Below, one piece after another: positions 6,653 through 14,299 of a stretch of 14,656 nt of DNA. Source of the DNA: an uncultured Neomegalonema sp. GTDB taxonomy: Bacteria; Pseudomonadota; Alphaproteobacteria; Rhodobacterales; Rhodobacteraceae. The stretch spans positions 1-14,656 of the forward strand of contig CALGNW010000067.1 in the NCBI GenBank assembly GCA_937958345.1. The letters run 5' to 3'. A program made the translations under genes and the position numbers. The notes under the pieces are model-generated. The model saw nothing but the letters and a program-made list of their open reading frames with translations. It had not been told where the DNA came from and ran no database searches. The stretch's first letter is position 1; each line of letters opens with the position of its first letter.

Positions 6653-7260
6653 GTGCAAAGACTCAAAAGAAGAAAGCGGCGCGCAGTGCGGTCCTGCCTG
6701 TTATTGCCTTGTGTTTCCTCGCCTCCGCCGCGCTTCGGGGTGCATTGGTGGCCGAGGCGGCGAACGATACCGTCAGCCAGCAGGTCGCCGATCAGATCGC
6801 ATCCGAGGCGCGGGCGGCATGGACCGAAAAACCGAAAGCCGAACACCCGTCATGCGACGCCGCCCCTTTGATTGAAAAACTCAAGGAGCGCGAAGCGGAG
6901 TTCGAACGGCGCGAAGCATCATTGAATGAACGCAGCGCAAAGCTCGAGGTGATCGAGGCCCGTCTGAAAGAAAAAATAGAAGCACTGGAGACGGCGCGCA
7001 CTGAACTGGAATCGACCGTTGCCCGTGTCGATGGCGCACAGTCACGGGACATCGAACACCTCGTAACGATGTACTCGACCATGAAGCCGAAACGCGCGGG
7101 CGAACTGTTCAATCAAATGGACGTCAAGTTCGCCTCCGAACTGTTGATACGCGCCAAGCCCGAGATCGCCGCCCTGATTTTGGCAAATATGGACGCGGAG
7201 AACGCCTTCACAGCAAGCTTGTTGATCGCGCGCCGCAACCAGTCGGCTCCGAAGAACTGA
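6649..7260 (+). CDS. motE: MotE-like periplasmic coiled-coil motility protein
   Basis: MotE in Sinorhizobium meliloti is a periplasmic chaperone for the motility protein MotC and forms disulfide-linked dimers. This 203-residue product has a basic N-terminus (KTQKKKAAR), a membrane anchor or signal at about residues 14-34, a single periplasmic cysteine (C69, in HPSCDA), a long coiled coil at about 74-130 rich in E and R, and a C-terminal MgtE_N/FliG-middle-like helical domain from IEHLVTMYSTMKPKRAGELF to LLIARRNQ. The lone periplasmic cysteine fits the known dimer chemistry, although the match is by layout and not by alignment. It starts with GTG overlapping the previous stop (GTGA), with AGAAGG upstream. 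Its likely client is the 667-residue protein two genes downstream, by analogy. Confidence 0.75.
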   Translation: MSAKTQKKKAARSAVLPVIALCFLASAALRGALVAEAANDTVSQQVADQIASEARAAWTEKPKAEHPSCDAAPLIEKLKEREAEFERREASLNERSAKLEVIEARLKEKIEALETARTELESTVARVDGAQSRDIEHLVTMYSTMKPKRAGELFNQMDVKFASELLIRAKPEIAALILANMDAENAFTASLLIARRNQSAPKN

Positions 7261-7300
7261 ACACCGCGTCTGCATTGGCGGCGTATGAAAAGAGGCACGA

Positions 7301-8170
7301 ATGCTGGTAATCGTTGGGATAATTGTTGTCATGGTAACGGTATTCGGCGGCTATGTTGCCGCCGGGGGAAAGTTCGGCGTCATCCTGCACGCCTTGCCGT
7401 TTGAGATGACGATGATCGGCGGTGCTGCTGTCGGCGCTTTCATCATCAGCAACAGCATGAGCGTCGTCAAACAGACCGGTAAGGACGTGGTGCGCGGCTT
7501 TAAGGGCTCACGGTGGAAAAAGGACGACTACAACGACCTTCTTGCCCTCCTCTATTCCCTGTCCCGCATGGCAAAGGATGATCCGCTCTCGCTTGAAACC
7601 GCTCTGGATGATCCGGACAACGCGCCGGTGTTCAGCAAATACCCGAAAATTGCGGCGGACCACCGGGCGATGGGCATGATCTGCGATACGATGCGTGCGG
7701 CCAGTATGAATTTGACCGACCCCCACCAGGTTGAAGATATGCTTGAAAAGCAGCTCGAAGCCGAACTACATCACAGCCAGCATGGATCGCACGCCCTGCA
7801 AAACATGGCTGACGGCCTTCCCGCGCTGGGTATTGTTGCCGCCGTGCTCGGCATCATTAAGACGATGTCGTCTATCGACAAGCCGCCAACAGTTTTGGGC
7901 GGCATGATCGGCGGCGCACTGGTCGGGACATTTCTGGGCGTCTTTCTCGCCTACGGTTTCGTCGGACCGCTTGCCGCCCGCGTCGGGTCTGTTGTCGATG
8001 AAGAACACAGATTCTATCAGTTGATCCGCGATGTTCTGATCGCCAGCCTGCACAACCATACGCCCAATATGTGCGTCGAGGTTGGCCGCCAGAACGCGCC
8101 CCACGACCTTCGTCCCAGCTTTAGCGATCTCGACGCGGCCCTCAAGGCGCTGCGCAAGGAAGCGGCATGA
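7301..8170 (+). CDS. motA: Flagellar stator protein MotA
   Basis: MotA forms the pentamer around MotB that converts ion flow into torque on FliG. The 289-residue product has four hydrophobic helices (about residues 1-20, 30-50, 172-192 and 202-225) and a large cytoplasmic loop. The key prolines are present: P174 in DGLPALGIVAAVLGII and P223 in LGVFLAYGFVGPLA, matching E. coli P173 and P222. The charged loop SRMAKDDPLSLE corresponds to the region that contacts FliG. The ATG is preceded by AGAGG. The stop overlaps the start of the next gene as ATGA, so MotA and the probable MotK protein are translationally coupled. MotB is not next to it but lies on the other strand at 362-1156. Confidence 0.96.
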   Translation: MLVIVGIIVVMVTVFGGYVAAGGKFGVILHALPFEMTMIGGAAVGAFIISNSMSVVKQTGKDVVRGFKGSRWKKDDYNDLLALLYSLSRMAKDDPLSLETALDDPDNAPVFSKYPKIAADHRAMGMICDTMRAASMNLTDPHQVEDMLEKQLEAELHHSQHGSHALQNMADGLPALGIVAAVLGIIKTMSSIDKPPTVLGGMIGGALVGTFLGVFLAYGFVGPLAARVGSVVDEEHRFYQLIRDVLIASLHNHTPNMCVEVGRQNAPHDLRPSFSDLDAALKALRKEAA

Positions 8171-10170
8171 GATTAGTTGCGCCAATCGCTTGCTCGCTGC
8201 TTGCCCTGTCCTGCACTGAGGTTTCCGCTGCGGAAATCAAAGTGCAGGAATTCGGTAGCATGACAAGAATTCTCCTTCCGGTCCAAAGGCACATGGGCAT
8301 GACCATCGCCCACCCCCCACGGCGGGTAAAGGTCGAGGCGTCTTCGGGCGATTTAGGTCTGATTGCCCCGGCGGTGAGGCAAAATAGCAGACTGTCAAAA
8401 CTTGATGTCTGGAAAAGCGACCGCTCCAGCGGCATCGACCTCGCCTATACCTGCGATTGCACATCGAGCAGCTATCTGACCGAGGCGCGCGAAGTCGTCA
8501 TCGACATCGTAGACAGAAGCCGCCCGCCCACTGCCGTGCCCGCGAAAACAATCACGCGCCAGCGCAACACCCCCCAAGCGCCAGCCGCTGTCCGCGCCCC
8601 TCGTCCTTTCGGCGAAAGCGAGTCTCTTCGGCTTTCCAGAGTACTGGTCGCGACGCCCTTTCCACCGGTCCGCCCCGGCCGCCCGGAACCGATGAACGAT
8701 TTCGATTCTGCGATTGAAGGCATCCGGAGTGCAGTTGAAGCGCAGATCAACGAGGCCGCCTTGCAAGGCCAGATTACGCTTTCAGGCGGCAACGGATTTA
8801 ACCGGAAACCGCTCGACAAAGGATGCCCCGACGAGGCCGCGCTCGACCTGCGCCGTCTGACCGATACGGTATCGTTTCGCGAACCCATCCCGTCACTGCG
8901 CGCGGCGGTTCTTGACGAAATGAAGCAGATCAACCCCACTGCAGTCCGCGCGCTTTCACGGCACTTCGTCGCGTTCGGTCTGGGCACGGAAGCCAAGGCG
9001 GTGTTCGGCAGCTTCGGAACAGGCGGAGAAGCCGAAGATCTGATCATCGATATGGCGAATTATCTGGATGGAGAGTTTTCGAAACTGTCTGAAAGTGCGC
9101 TTTTCTATAAGCAGTGCGGACGCAATGCAGCGGTATGGCGCGCGGCTCTGGCGGCGGTTCAACGCACAGGCGGTGTCAGAGAAGCATACGCCGCAGCGGA
9201 TGGAGCCGTTCTGGACCTGCCGGATACACTGCGCCTAAACCTCGGCGCACAAATCGCTCTGGGCCTGATCGACGAGGGCGACAAGACCACGGCAATGCGC
9301 ATTTGGCGAAATCTTGAAAATGCCCGAGGACCGGAAACGGCGGCGCAACGCCTGCTACGCGCCTACATCCAGCCCGAGGACGCATCTGAAATGGCGCCCC
9401 TGTCGATCCTCGCCGATCTTTCGGAAACCCGCACGCCAGAAGCCATTCCGGCGGTTCTGCGCGCAACCGAAATTCTGATAAAAGGATTTGATCGCGGCGA
9501 CGCCAAACGCGTCAGGCAGTCTCTTGATGACCTGATCTATATATACGAGGGAACAGATAAAGAGGCCGGGCTTGTCCTCGCGCGCGCCAAGATGAACGCA
9601 CGCTACGGAAACCTCGCCTCCGCGCTGCAGGAACTTAAAGCCCGCCTGTCCGACGAACCAGAGAACGCCGGCTATTGGAGCGAACTCATCCAACGGACAA
9701 TTCGCTCGGCAATCGAGGGCGCGGACCCTATTGAACGCCCCGGTGATTTTGCCAAAATTCTTCGGGTACAATCCGACCTCGATCAATCTCCTCAATCCGA
9801 CGTCGCGCGGTTGTCGCTTGCGCGGCAGGCCGTAGATAGCGGCGCGGCACATGTCGCAACCGATGTTTTGCCCAAACCTGTCTTGGCCCGATCAATGGAT
9901 GCACGAAAAATTATGGCCGAGGCTGCCCTGAAAATGGGCCGGAGCAAGCAAGCAATCACTTTGCTGAACGGTGCAAAGGATAAGGACAGCATCGCATTGC
10001 GGCGGCGCGCCATGACCCTAAGCGCCGACGACGTCAGGACCGTGTCTGCTGGCCGCTTCGATACAGCGCCGACGGCGACCCAAGACGCACCGCTGGCGCA
10101 CGCGCGGCAACTTCTGGATCAATCGATAACCGACCTAACCACTGTTGAGGAGATGCTTTCAGATGGATAA
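8167..10170 (+). CDS. motK: Large periplasmic motility protein, probable MotK type
   Basis: The 667-residue product begins with a Sec signal peptide (residues 1-21 or 22, cut after VSA or VSAA), so it acts in the periplasm. Residues about 23-116 look all-beta, with alternating hydrophobic strands (TRILLPV, RRVKVEA, EVVIDIV), somewhat like an AMIN domain, and hold a C96-D-C98 pair. A proline-rich linker at about 117-160 leads into a long all-helical region to the end, possibly degenerate TPR-like repeats. From memory, Cereibacter Fla2 flagella need a periplasmic protein MotK together with MotE for rotation; the size, export signal and place after motA fit, but I could not align it. It could equally be an unrelated MotC analogue. 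It overlaps motA by 4 and flgF by 8 bases. Confidence 0.55.
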   Translation: MRLVAPIACSLLALSCTEVSAAEIKVQEFGSMTRILLPVQRHMGMTIAHPPRRVKVEASSGDLGLIAPAVRQNSRLSKLDVWKSDRSSGIDLAYTCDCTSSSYLTEAREVVIDIVDRSRPPTAVPAKTITRQRNTPQAPAAVRAPRPFGESESLRLSRVLVATPFPPVRPGRPEPMNDFDSAIEGIRSAVEAQINEAALQGQITLSGGNGFNRKPLDKGCPDEAALDLRRLTDTVSFREPIPSLRAAVLDEMKQINPTAVRALSRHFVAFGLGTEAKAVFGSFGTGGEAEDLIIDMANYLDGEFSKLSESALFYKQCGRNAAVWRAALAAVQRTGGVREAYAAADGAVLDLPDTLRLNLGAQIALGLIDEGDKTTAMRIWRNLENARGPETAAQRLLRAYIQPEDASEMAPLSILADLSETRTPEAIPAVLRATEILIKGFDRGDAKRVRQSLDDLIYIYEGTDKEAGLVLARAKMNARYGNLASALQELKARLSDEPENAGYWSELIQRTIRSAIEGADPIERPGDFAKILRVQSDLDQSPQSDVARLSLARQAVDSGAAHVATDVLPKPVLARSMDARKIMAEAALKMGRSKQAITLLNGAKDKDSIALRRRAMTLSADDVRTVSAGRFDTAPTATQDAPLAHARQLLDQSITDLTTVEEMLSDG

Positions 10171-10876
10171 CTCAGCCTATGTCAGCATTACCCGACAGAT
10201 GGGTCTGCTTTCCGAGATGCAGACCATTGCCCAGAATGTCGCCAACGCAAACACGGTCGGCTATCGCCGCGAGGGTTTGGTTTTCTCCGAATTTGTCAAA
10301 GCGACCGGCAATGACAGCGTATCAATGGCCCAAGCCAAAGCACGCTTTATCGACTCAAGCCAAGGCGTACTCGACCGCACCGGCAGCACGCTTGATTTCG
10401 CCATCGAGGGTGACGGTTTCTTCCGCATCGAAACAGCGAATGGCGAACGCCTGACACGGGCAGGTAACTTTGCGCTGAACCCGGACGGTGAAATCGTCAC
10501 ACCGGACGGACAACGCGTTCTCAGCGCAGATGGCGCTGCAATCGTTATTCCGGACGGCGAAGGCGCGGTCAACGTATCGTCGGATGGCGAACTCTCGGTC
10601 AACGGCAACGTCATCGCACAACTCGGCATTGCCGCCGTCGACCCGAAGACGCTGAGGCGCGAAGGCGACAACCTCTTCAGCGCGACCCAGGGCACACAAC
10701 CGGCGGAAAACGCTCGTGTGGCACAGGGCTTTCTCGAACAGTCAAACGTCAATTCCGTAACCGCCATCTCGCGCATGATCGAAGTTCAGCGCGCCTATGA
10801 ACTGGGTCAGGGAATGCTCGAACGCGAACATGATCGGGTTACCCGCCTGATCCAAACGCTCGGGCGGCAAAGCTGA
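10163..10876 (+). CDS. flgF: Flagellar proximal rod protein FlgF
   Basis: FlgF is a rod subunit exported through the flagellar type III system and assembled in the periplasm. The 237-residue product has the rod N-terminal motif at about residues 20-35 (QTIAQNVANANTVGYRR), a central DFAIEGDGFFRIET segment, and the C-terminal rod helix (VARVAQGFLEQSN-type: NARVAQGFLEQSNVNSVTAI and IEVQRAYELGQGML). The ATG at 10163 lies inside the end of the upstream gene (8-base overlap) with GAGGAG ten bases before it. A TTG start at 10145 would add six unrelated residues and use the ribosome site as codons, so I rejected it. FlgF rather than FlgG is chosen because a better FlgG follows. Confidence 0.93.
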   Translation: MDNSAYVSITRQMGLLSEMQTIAQNVANANTVGYRREGLVFSEFVKATGNDSVSMAQAKARFIDSSQGVLDRTGSTLDFAIEGDGFFRIETANGERLTRAGNFALNPDGEIVTPDGQRVLSADGAAIVIPDGEGAVNVSSDGELSVNGNVIAQLGIAAVDPKTLRREGDNLFSATQGTQPAENARVAQGFLEQSNVNSVTAISRMIEVQRAYELGQGMLEREHDRVTRLIQTLGRQS

Positions 10877-10922
10877 TCACCCCCAATAATAACATCAAAC
10901 GTTTCGGATAAGGAGCAGTCAA

Positions 10923-11708
10923 ATGCGAGCACTTAAGATTGCGGCAACGGGCATGGATGCCCAGCAGATGCGCGTCGAAGTCATTTCGAACAACATCGCG
11001 AACATGAGTACGACAGGCTACAAATCCCGCCGCGCCGATTTCGCGGACCTGCACTATCAGCAAACAGCATCCCCCGGCGCATTATCGTCGCGAACCGGCA
11101 CGACGCTGGCAACCGGGGTGCAACTTGGTCTCGGTGTCCGTGCGGCGTCTGTTTCGATGCTGCTAGAGCAAGGATCGATTGAACGCACGAGTCAGGACTT
11201 TGACTTTGCGCTTGAGGGAAATGGGTTCTTCCAGATCGAATTGCCATCGGGCGAGACGGGCTATACCCGCGACGGTTCGTTCAAGCTGAACGGTGAGGGC
11301 CTTCTTGTAACATCCGAAGGTTTTGCAATCGCAGACCAAATCACCGTTCCCGAGGACGCCCGCCGTATATCGGCAAACGCCGACGGCGAAGTCTATGCCT
11401 ATTTCGACGGGGAACCGGGGGGGCGGTTGATCGGCTCGCTCACCATTGCCGGTTTCACGAACGAGAAGGGCCTCGAAGCGATGGGAGACAACCTCTTCCG
11501 CGAGACCGGCGCATCCGGCCCGCCGCTAATCGGTGAACCGGGCCGAGACGGACTTGCGCGGGTGCGTCAGGGGTATCTCGAACAATCGACCGTCGATGTT
11601 GTCACAGAGATAGCTGATCTAATCGAGGCACAACGAGGATACGAGATGAACTCCAAAGTCATCAGCGCAGCCGACCAGATGCTCGGCGCAACGGTACAGA
11701 TCCGATGA
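10923..11708 (+). CDS. flgG: Flagellar distal rod protein FlgG
   Basis: FlgG forms the distal rod that passes through the P and L rings. The 261-residue product (the usual length is about 260) starts MRALKIAATGMDAQQMRVEV and has the motif ISNNIANMSTTGYKSRRADF at residues 21-40, close to the classic NNLANVNTTGFKR. DFALEGNGFFQIELPSGETG-type middle sequence and a C-terminal QGYLEQSTVDVVTEIADLIE and QRGYEMNSKVI complete the signature. A strong AAGGAG lies upstream of the ATG. The 46-base gap after flgF shows no clear promoter. The stop overlaps flgA as ATGA. Confidence 0.96.
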   Translation: MRALKIAATGMDAQQMRVEVISNNIANMSTTGYKSRRADFADLHYQQTASPGALSSRTGTTLATGVQLGLGVRAASVSMLLEQGSIERTSQDFDFALEGNGFFQIELPSGETGYTRDGSFKLNGEGLLVTSEGFAIADQITVPEDARRISANADGEVYAYFDGEPGGRLIGSLTIAGFTNEKGLEAMGDNLFRETGASGPPLIGEPGRDGLARVRQGYLEQSTVDVVTEIADLIEAQRGYEMNSKVISAADQMLGATVQIR

Positions 11709-12145
11709 TCCGGAAATCTGTCAGCCTGTTTTGTATCGCCGGGATATCACTCGCGGCAACGCTTGCGGCTTCTGCTGCAACTGTTGAGGCCGCGCGAACC
11801 CTGCATCGTGGAACAATTATCAACAGCTCGGACGTCGTCATTACGCCAAACAGCCCGCGACGCGGACAGATCGAGACGCTACACGACGTTGTCGGCAAGG
11901 AAGTCAGATCGACCCTGCGCGAGGGCAGGCCAATCCGGTATGCGGACTTGCGCGCGCCGATCCTTGTCGAGCGCAATCAGCTTGTCGATATTTTCTACCG
12001 CGCCGGATCGCTCATTATTCGCGGCGAGGGACGTGCATTGCGCCAAGGCGGAAGCGGCGAGCGAATTCGGGTAATGAACCTCGATTCCCGGATCGTCGTT
12101 TCAGGCCGCGTAACCGAGAGCGGCCAGATCGAGGTGAACCGATGA
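11705..12145 (+). CDS. flgA: Flagellar P-ring assembly chaperone FlgA
   Basis: FlgA is a periplasmic chaperone that helps FlgI polymerise into the P ring around the rod. The 146-residue product has a signal peptide ending near residues 24-30 (SLAATLAASAATVEA), then a SAF-like region (RGTIINSSDVVI, VGKEVRSTLREGRPIRYADL), then a beta-rich C-terminal part (VDIFYRAGSLIIRGEGRAL, VMNLDSRIVVSGRVTESGQI). It is shorter than E. coli FlgA, about 219 residues, as is common in alphaproteobacteria that keep only the C-terminal half. It is coupled by 4-base overlaps to flgG and flgH. The client gene flgI is not in the window. Confidence 0.93.
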   Translation: MIRKSVSLFCIAGISLAATLAASAATVEAARTLHRGTIINSSDVVITPNSPRRGQIETLHDVVGKEVRSTLREGRPIRYADLRAPILVERNQLVDIFYRAGSLIIRGEGRALRQGGSGERIRVMNLDSRIVVSGRVTESGQIEVNR

Positions 12146-12963
12146 ACGCACTAAAGAAAAGCATACTGTTCGCATTGCTCGCCGCAAGCAGCATTGCGGG
12201 TTGCAGTCGATTTGACAACATCGGGCGGGAACCGAGCTTTTCCAGCTTTTCCCAAGAACCCCAGATGATGGCACGTCGCCCCGGAGCCGAAAGCGCGCCT
12301 GAACGGCAAGTCCTAAGCGACCGCTATCCGTCCCTGCCACCGCCGGACAACCTTCAGCGGACCGCCTTCGCAGCGCCGGCATCATTTCCGATCCATTCCA
12401 CCAACACCAGCGGTTCACTTTGGAGTTCTGACCCGAAGTCGCTGTTTGGTGATCGCCGCGCGAAGCAAAAGGGCGACATCCTGACGGTGCTTATCGAGAT
12501 CGACGATCAGGCCGAATTGTCAAACACGACCGCCCGTTCACGCAGCGGAGACGAGTCGATGACAGCCGGTGCTCTCTTCGGAATTGAAAGTCTGGTCAAC
12601 AAAGTTCTGCCCGGAGGCGGATTGGACAGCGGCGTGTCGACAAACTCGACTTCGACCGCATCAGGACAGGGACAGGTTCGCCGGAACGAGGCAATTTCGC
12701 TAAAAGTTGCAGCAAGAGTGATGGACATTCTCCCGACGGGACATCTGCTGATAACCGGACGTCAGGAAGTTCGTGTCAATTTCGAACTCAGGGACTTACA
12801 AGTGGTCGGGCTTATCCGGCCAGAAGATATTTCGCGAAACAACGACATCACGTATGACAAGATGGCGGAGGCGCGAATTTCGTACGGGGGCAGAGGTCAC
12901 ATCTCAGATGTGCAGCAGGCGCGGTATGGACAGCAAGTGCTGGACAAAATCGCGCCTTTCTAA
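12142..12963 (+). CDS. flgH: Flagellar L-ring lipoprotein FlgH
   Basis: FlgH forms the outer-membrane L ring. The 273-residue product has a lipoprotein signal peptide with the lipobox I18-A19-G20-C21, so C21 is the predicted lipidated residue. A variable Pro/Arg-rich stretch (about 30-90) follows, then the FlgH core: SGSLWSSDPKSLFGDRRAKQ, GDILTVLIEIDDQAELSNTT, RNEAISLKVAARVMDILPTG, LLITGRQEVRVNFE and RPEDISRNNDITYDKMAEAR, ending SYGGRGHISDVQQARYGQQV. Length is slightly above the E. coli protein because of the variable region. It overlaps flgA by four bases (ATGA). Confidence 0.96.
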   Translation: MNALKKSILFALLAASSIAGCSRFDNIGREPSFSSFSQEPQMMARRPGAESAPERQVLSDRYPSLPPPDNLQRTAFAAPASFPIHSTNTSGSLWSSDPKSLFGDRRAKQKGDILTVLIEIDDQAELSNTTARSRSGDESMTAGALFGIESLVNKVLPGGGLDSGVSTNSTSTASGQGQVRRNEAISLKVAARVMDILPTGHLLITGRQEVRVNFELRDLQVVGLIRPEDISRNNDITYDKMAEARISYGGRGHISDVQQARYGQQVLDKIAPF

Positions 12964-13010
12964 CGCTTCACGAAATTTAGCGTTCGTCATCGGCCTTGGG
13001 GGAGGCATCG

Positions 13011-13529
13011 ATGAAAAAAATTCTACCAATATTGATCGCATTGTTGGGTCTCGGCGGCGGCGTTGCCGCCGGGACGATTATGAAACCTGCCGAAGAAGCA
13101 CCGCTTCACATGGCGGAAGGTGACGACGGGCACGGGAAGAAGAAAGCTTCGGCTGACGGCCACGGATCAAAGGACAGCCACGGCGAAGCATCGGACGGCT
13201 CGGACGACGAATTGGTGTATGTCGGCTTGGACAAACCGTTCTTTGTGCCGGTGATCAAATACGGGCAGACGAACACACTCGTCCGTCTGGACATCCATCT
13301 CGAAGTGCCCGAAGCGATGCAGGAAAAGGTCAAGAAGCACGATCCCAAACTGAGGGATGCGTTTCTGAGAACCGTAATGAATTTCTCGTATGATGGCGGC
13401 TTCTCCCGCGTTCACGGGGGCGAGGGTTTCTCGATCCTGCGCGACGACCTGCTCATCAGCGCGCGTGAAATCCTCGGGGCATCTGTGCAGACGGTTCTGA
13501 TCGGCGAAATTCTCACTCGCGAATCTTAA
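13011..13529 (+). CDS. fliL: Second FliL-like protein with histidine-rich linker
   Basis: The 172-residue product has a FliL layout: a basic start (MKK), one transmembrane helix at about residues 4-22, a long periplasmic linker at about 25-67, and a FliL-type domain (VYVGLDKPFFVPV, LVRLDIHLEV, FSILRDDLLISAREILGASV, ending VLIGEILTRES). The linker is rich in His, Asp, Gly, Lys and Ser, with histidines at 33, 41, 51 and 57, much longer than in FliL copy 1. The C-terminus lacks the typical EFVxx ending, so it is a diverged paralogue. ATG-13011 is preceded by GGGGGAGG; a TTG at 12996 in the same frame is rejected because it overlaps this ribosome site. It is the last gene of the rightward operon. 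A stator or ring role is inferred. Confidence 0.85.
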   Translation: MKKILPILIALLGLGGGVAAGTIMKPAEEAPLHMAEGDDGHGKKKASADGHGSKDSHGEASDGSDDELVYVGLDKPFFVPVIKYGQTNTLVRLDIHLEVPEAMQEKVKKHDPKLRDAFLRTVMNFSYDGGFSRVHGGEGFSILRDDLLISAREILGASVQTVLIGEILTRES

Positions 13530-13541
13530 GCGGAAGACAAC

Positions 13542-13571
13542 CAAAGGGCGGGCTGTACGGCTCGCCCTTTG
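13542..13571. terminator. Hairpin in the convergent fliL2 / flgD gap, probable bidirectional terminator
   Basis: CAAAGGGCGGGC (13542-13553) pairs with GCTCGCCCTTTG (13560-13571) in a 12-base stem with one G-T wobble and a six-base loop (TGTACG). It lies in the 61-base gap between two converging operons, 12 bases after the fliL2 stop and 19 bases after the flgD stop. The stem is GC-rich with AAA/TTT at its base, but neither side has a long T run after it, so it is a moderate rather than strong terminator. Confidence 0.7.
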
Positions 13572-13590
13572 AAAGATCACGACAGATAAA

Positions 13591-14283
13591 TCAGGCTTCT
13601 TCAGGAACAGTCGCGACGCGCAAGGCATTGACATCCGACGGTCTGACAAGCGCACCGGATTGTAGAAACAGCATTGGTCCGTCATCGTCTACACGCGCCT
13701 CGATCACTGCACCGCTCGCGCCGGAATCGACAATCCGTGTTGTCTCGTCCTTGTAGGAATAAACGAACGATACGCCGTAGTGCCCGTCCGGCGCCTGACC
13801 GCCATTAGTCAATTCTCCGGACCATTCAAAGCTGTCACTCTTCGGGTCAAGATCAATGCGGGCGACTTCTTCGCCGGTGTTGTCCACGATCCGCGCCTCG
13901 GCGCTTACAGCCGTTTGATCGGCGGAAAGCGGAAGGTCGATGCCGTCAGCGCCCAGCTCGAACAATGCGGACTCAGCTTCGACTGTTCGGCCAATCCAAC
14001 CGCTTAGTTTACTCATCTCATCCGAGACGCCCTGCTCGATCAGGCGCGACAGTTTTTCATTCGAACCAACCTGCTGTTCGACCGCCGAAAAACTCGCCAG
14101 CTGTTCAACGAATTGAGTTGAGTCAAGCGGCGCAAGGGGGTCCTGGTTCTTAAGCTGTGCGGTCAGCAAGGTCAGGAAATCATTGAAATCCGACAATGCG
14201 GTTTCTCGTGCTTCACCGACAGCGGATTCGACCCGGGCAGCCGTCACAGCGGTACTCGCGGAATTAGAGGATAAAGCATCCAT
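13591..14283 (-). CDS. flgD: Flagellar hook-cap scaffold protein FlgD
   Basis: FlgD forms the cap under which hook subunits assemble and is replaced by hook-filament junction proteins. The 230-residue product has a Ser/Ala-rich N-terminus, then the FlgD signature at residues 33-71 (FNDFLTLLTAQLKNQDPLAP, then STQFVEQLASFSAVEQQ), then GWIGRTVEA and a beta-rich C-terminal half (FEWSGELTNGGQAPDGHYGV, the FLIG-like FlgD fold). I chose ATG-14283, preceded by AAAGGAA at good spacing. The longer frame from 14346 would run back into fliK. It lies 16 bases after the fliK stop, so the two are probably cotranscribed, and converges on fliL2. Confidence 0.94.
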   Translation of the reverse strand: MDALSSNSASTAVTAARVESAVGEARETALSDFNDFLTLLTAQLKNQDPLAPLDSTQFVEQLASFSAVEQQVGSNEKLSRLIEQGVSDEMSKLSGWIGRTVEAESALFELGADGIDLPLSADQTAVSAEARIVDNTGEEVARIDLDPKSDSFEWSGELTNGGQAPDGHYGVSFVYSYKDETTRIVDSGASGAVIEARVDDDGPMLFLQSGALVRPSDVNALRVATVPEEA

Positions 14284-14299
14284 AGTGCGTTCCTTTCGG

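Noticed and set aside
6325..6846. Minus-strand open frame of 173 codons opposite the coiled-coil gene and motE
   Set aside because: It covers two overlapping plus-strand genes with clear protein features and gives an Arg/Ser-rich product.
8197..8214. Possible lipobox (ALSC) in the signal peptide of the 667-residue protein
   Set aside because: Position -3 is Ala rather than Leu or Val, and a better signal peptidase I site (VSA) lies a few residues on.
9355..9852. Minus-strand open frame of 165 codons within the 667-codon gene
   Set aside because: The host gene keeps an intact frame with a signal peptide and coupled ends, and the antisense product shows no domain or ribosome site.
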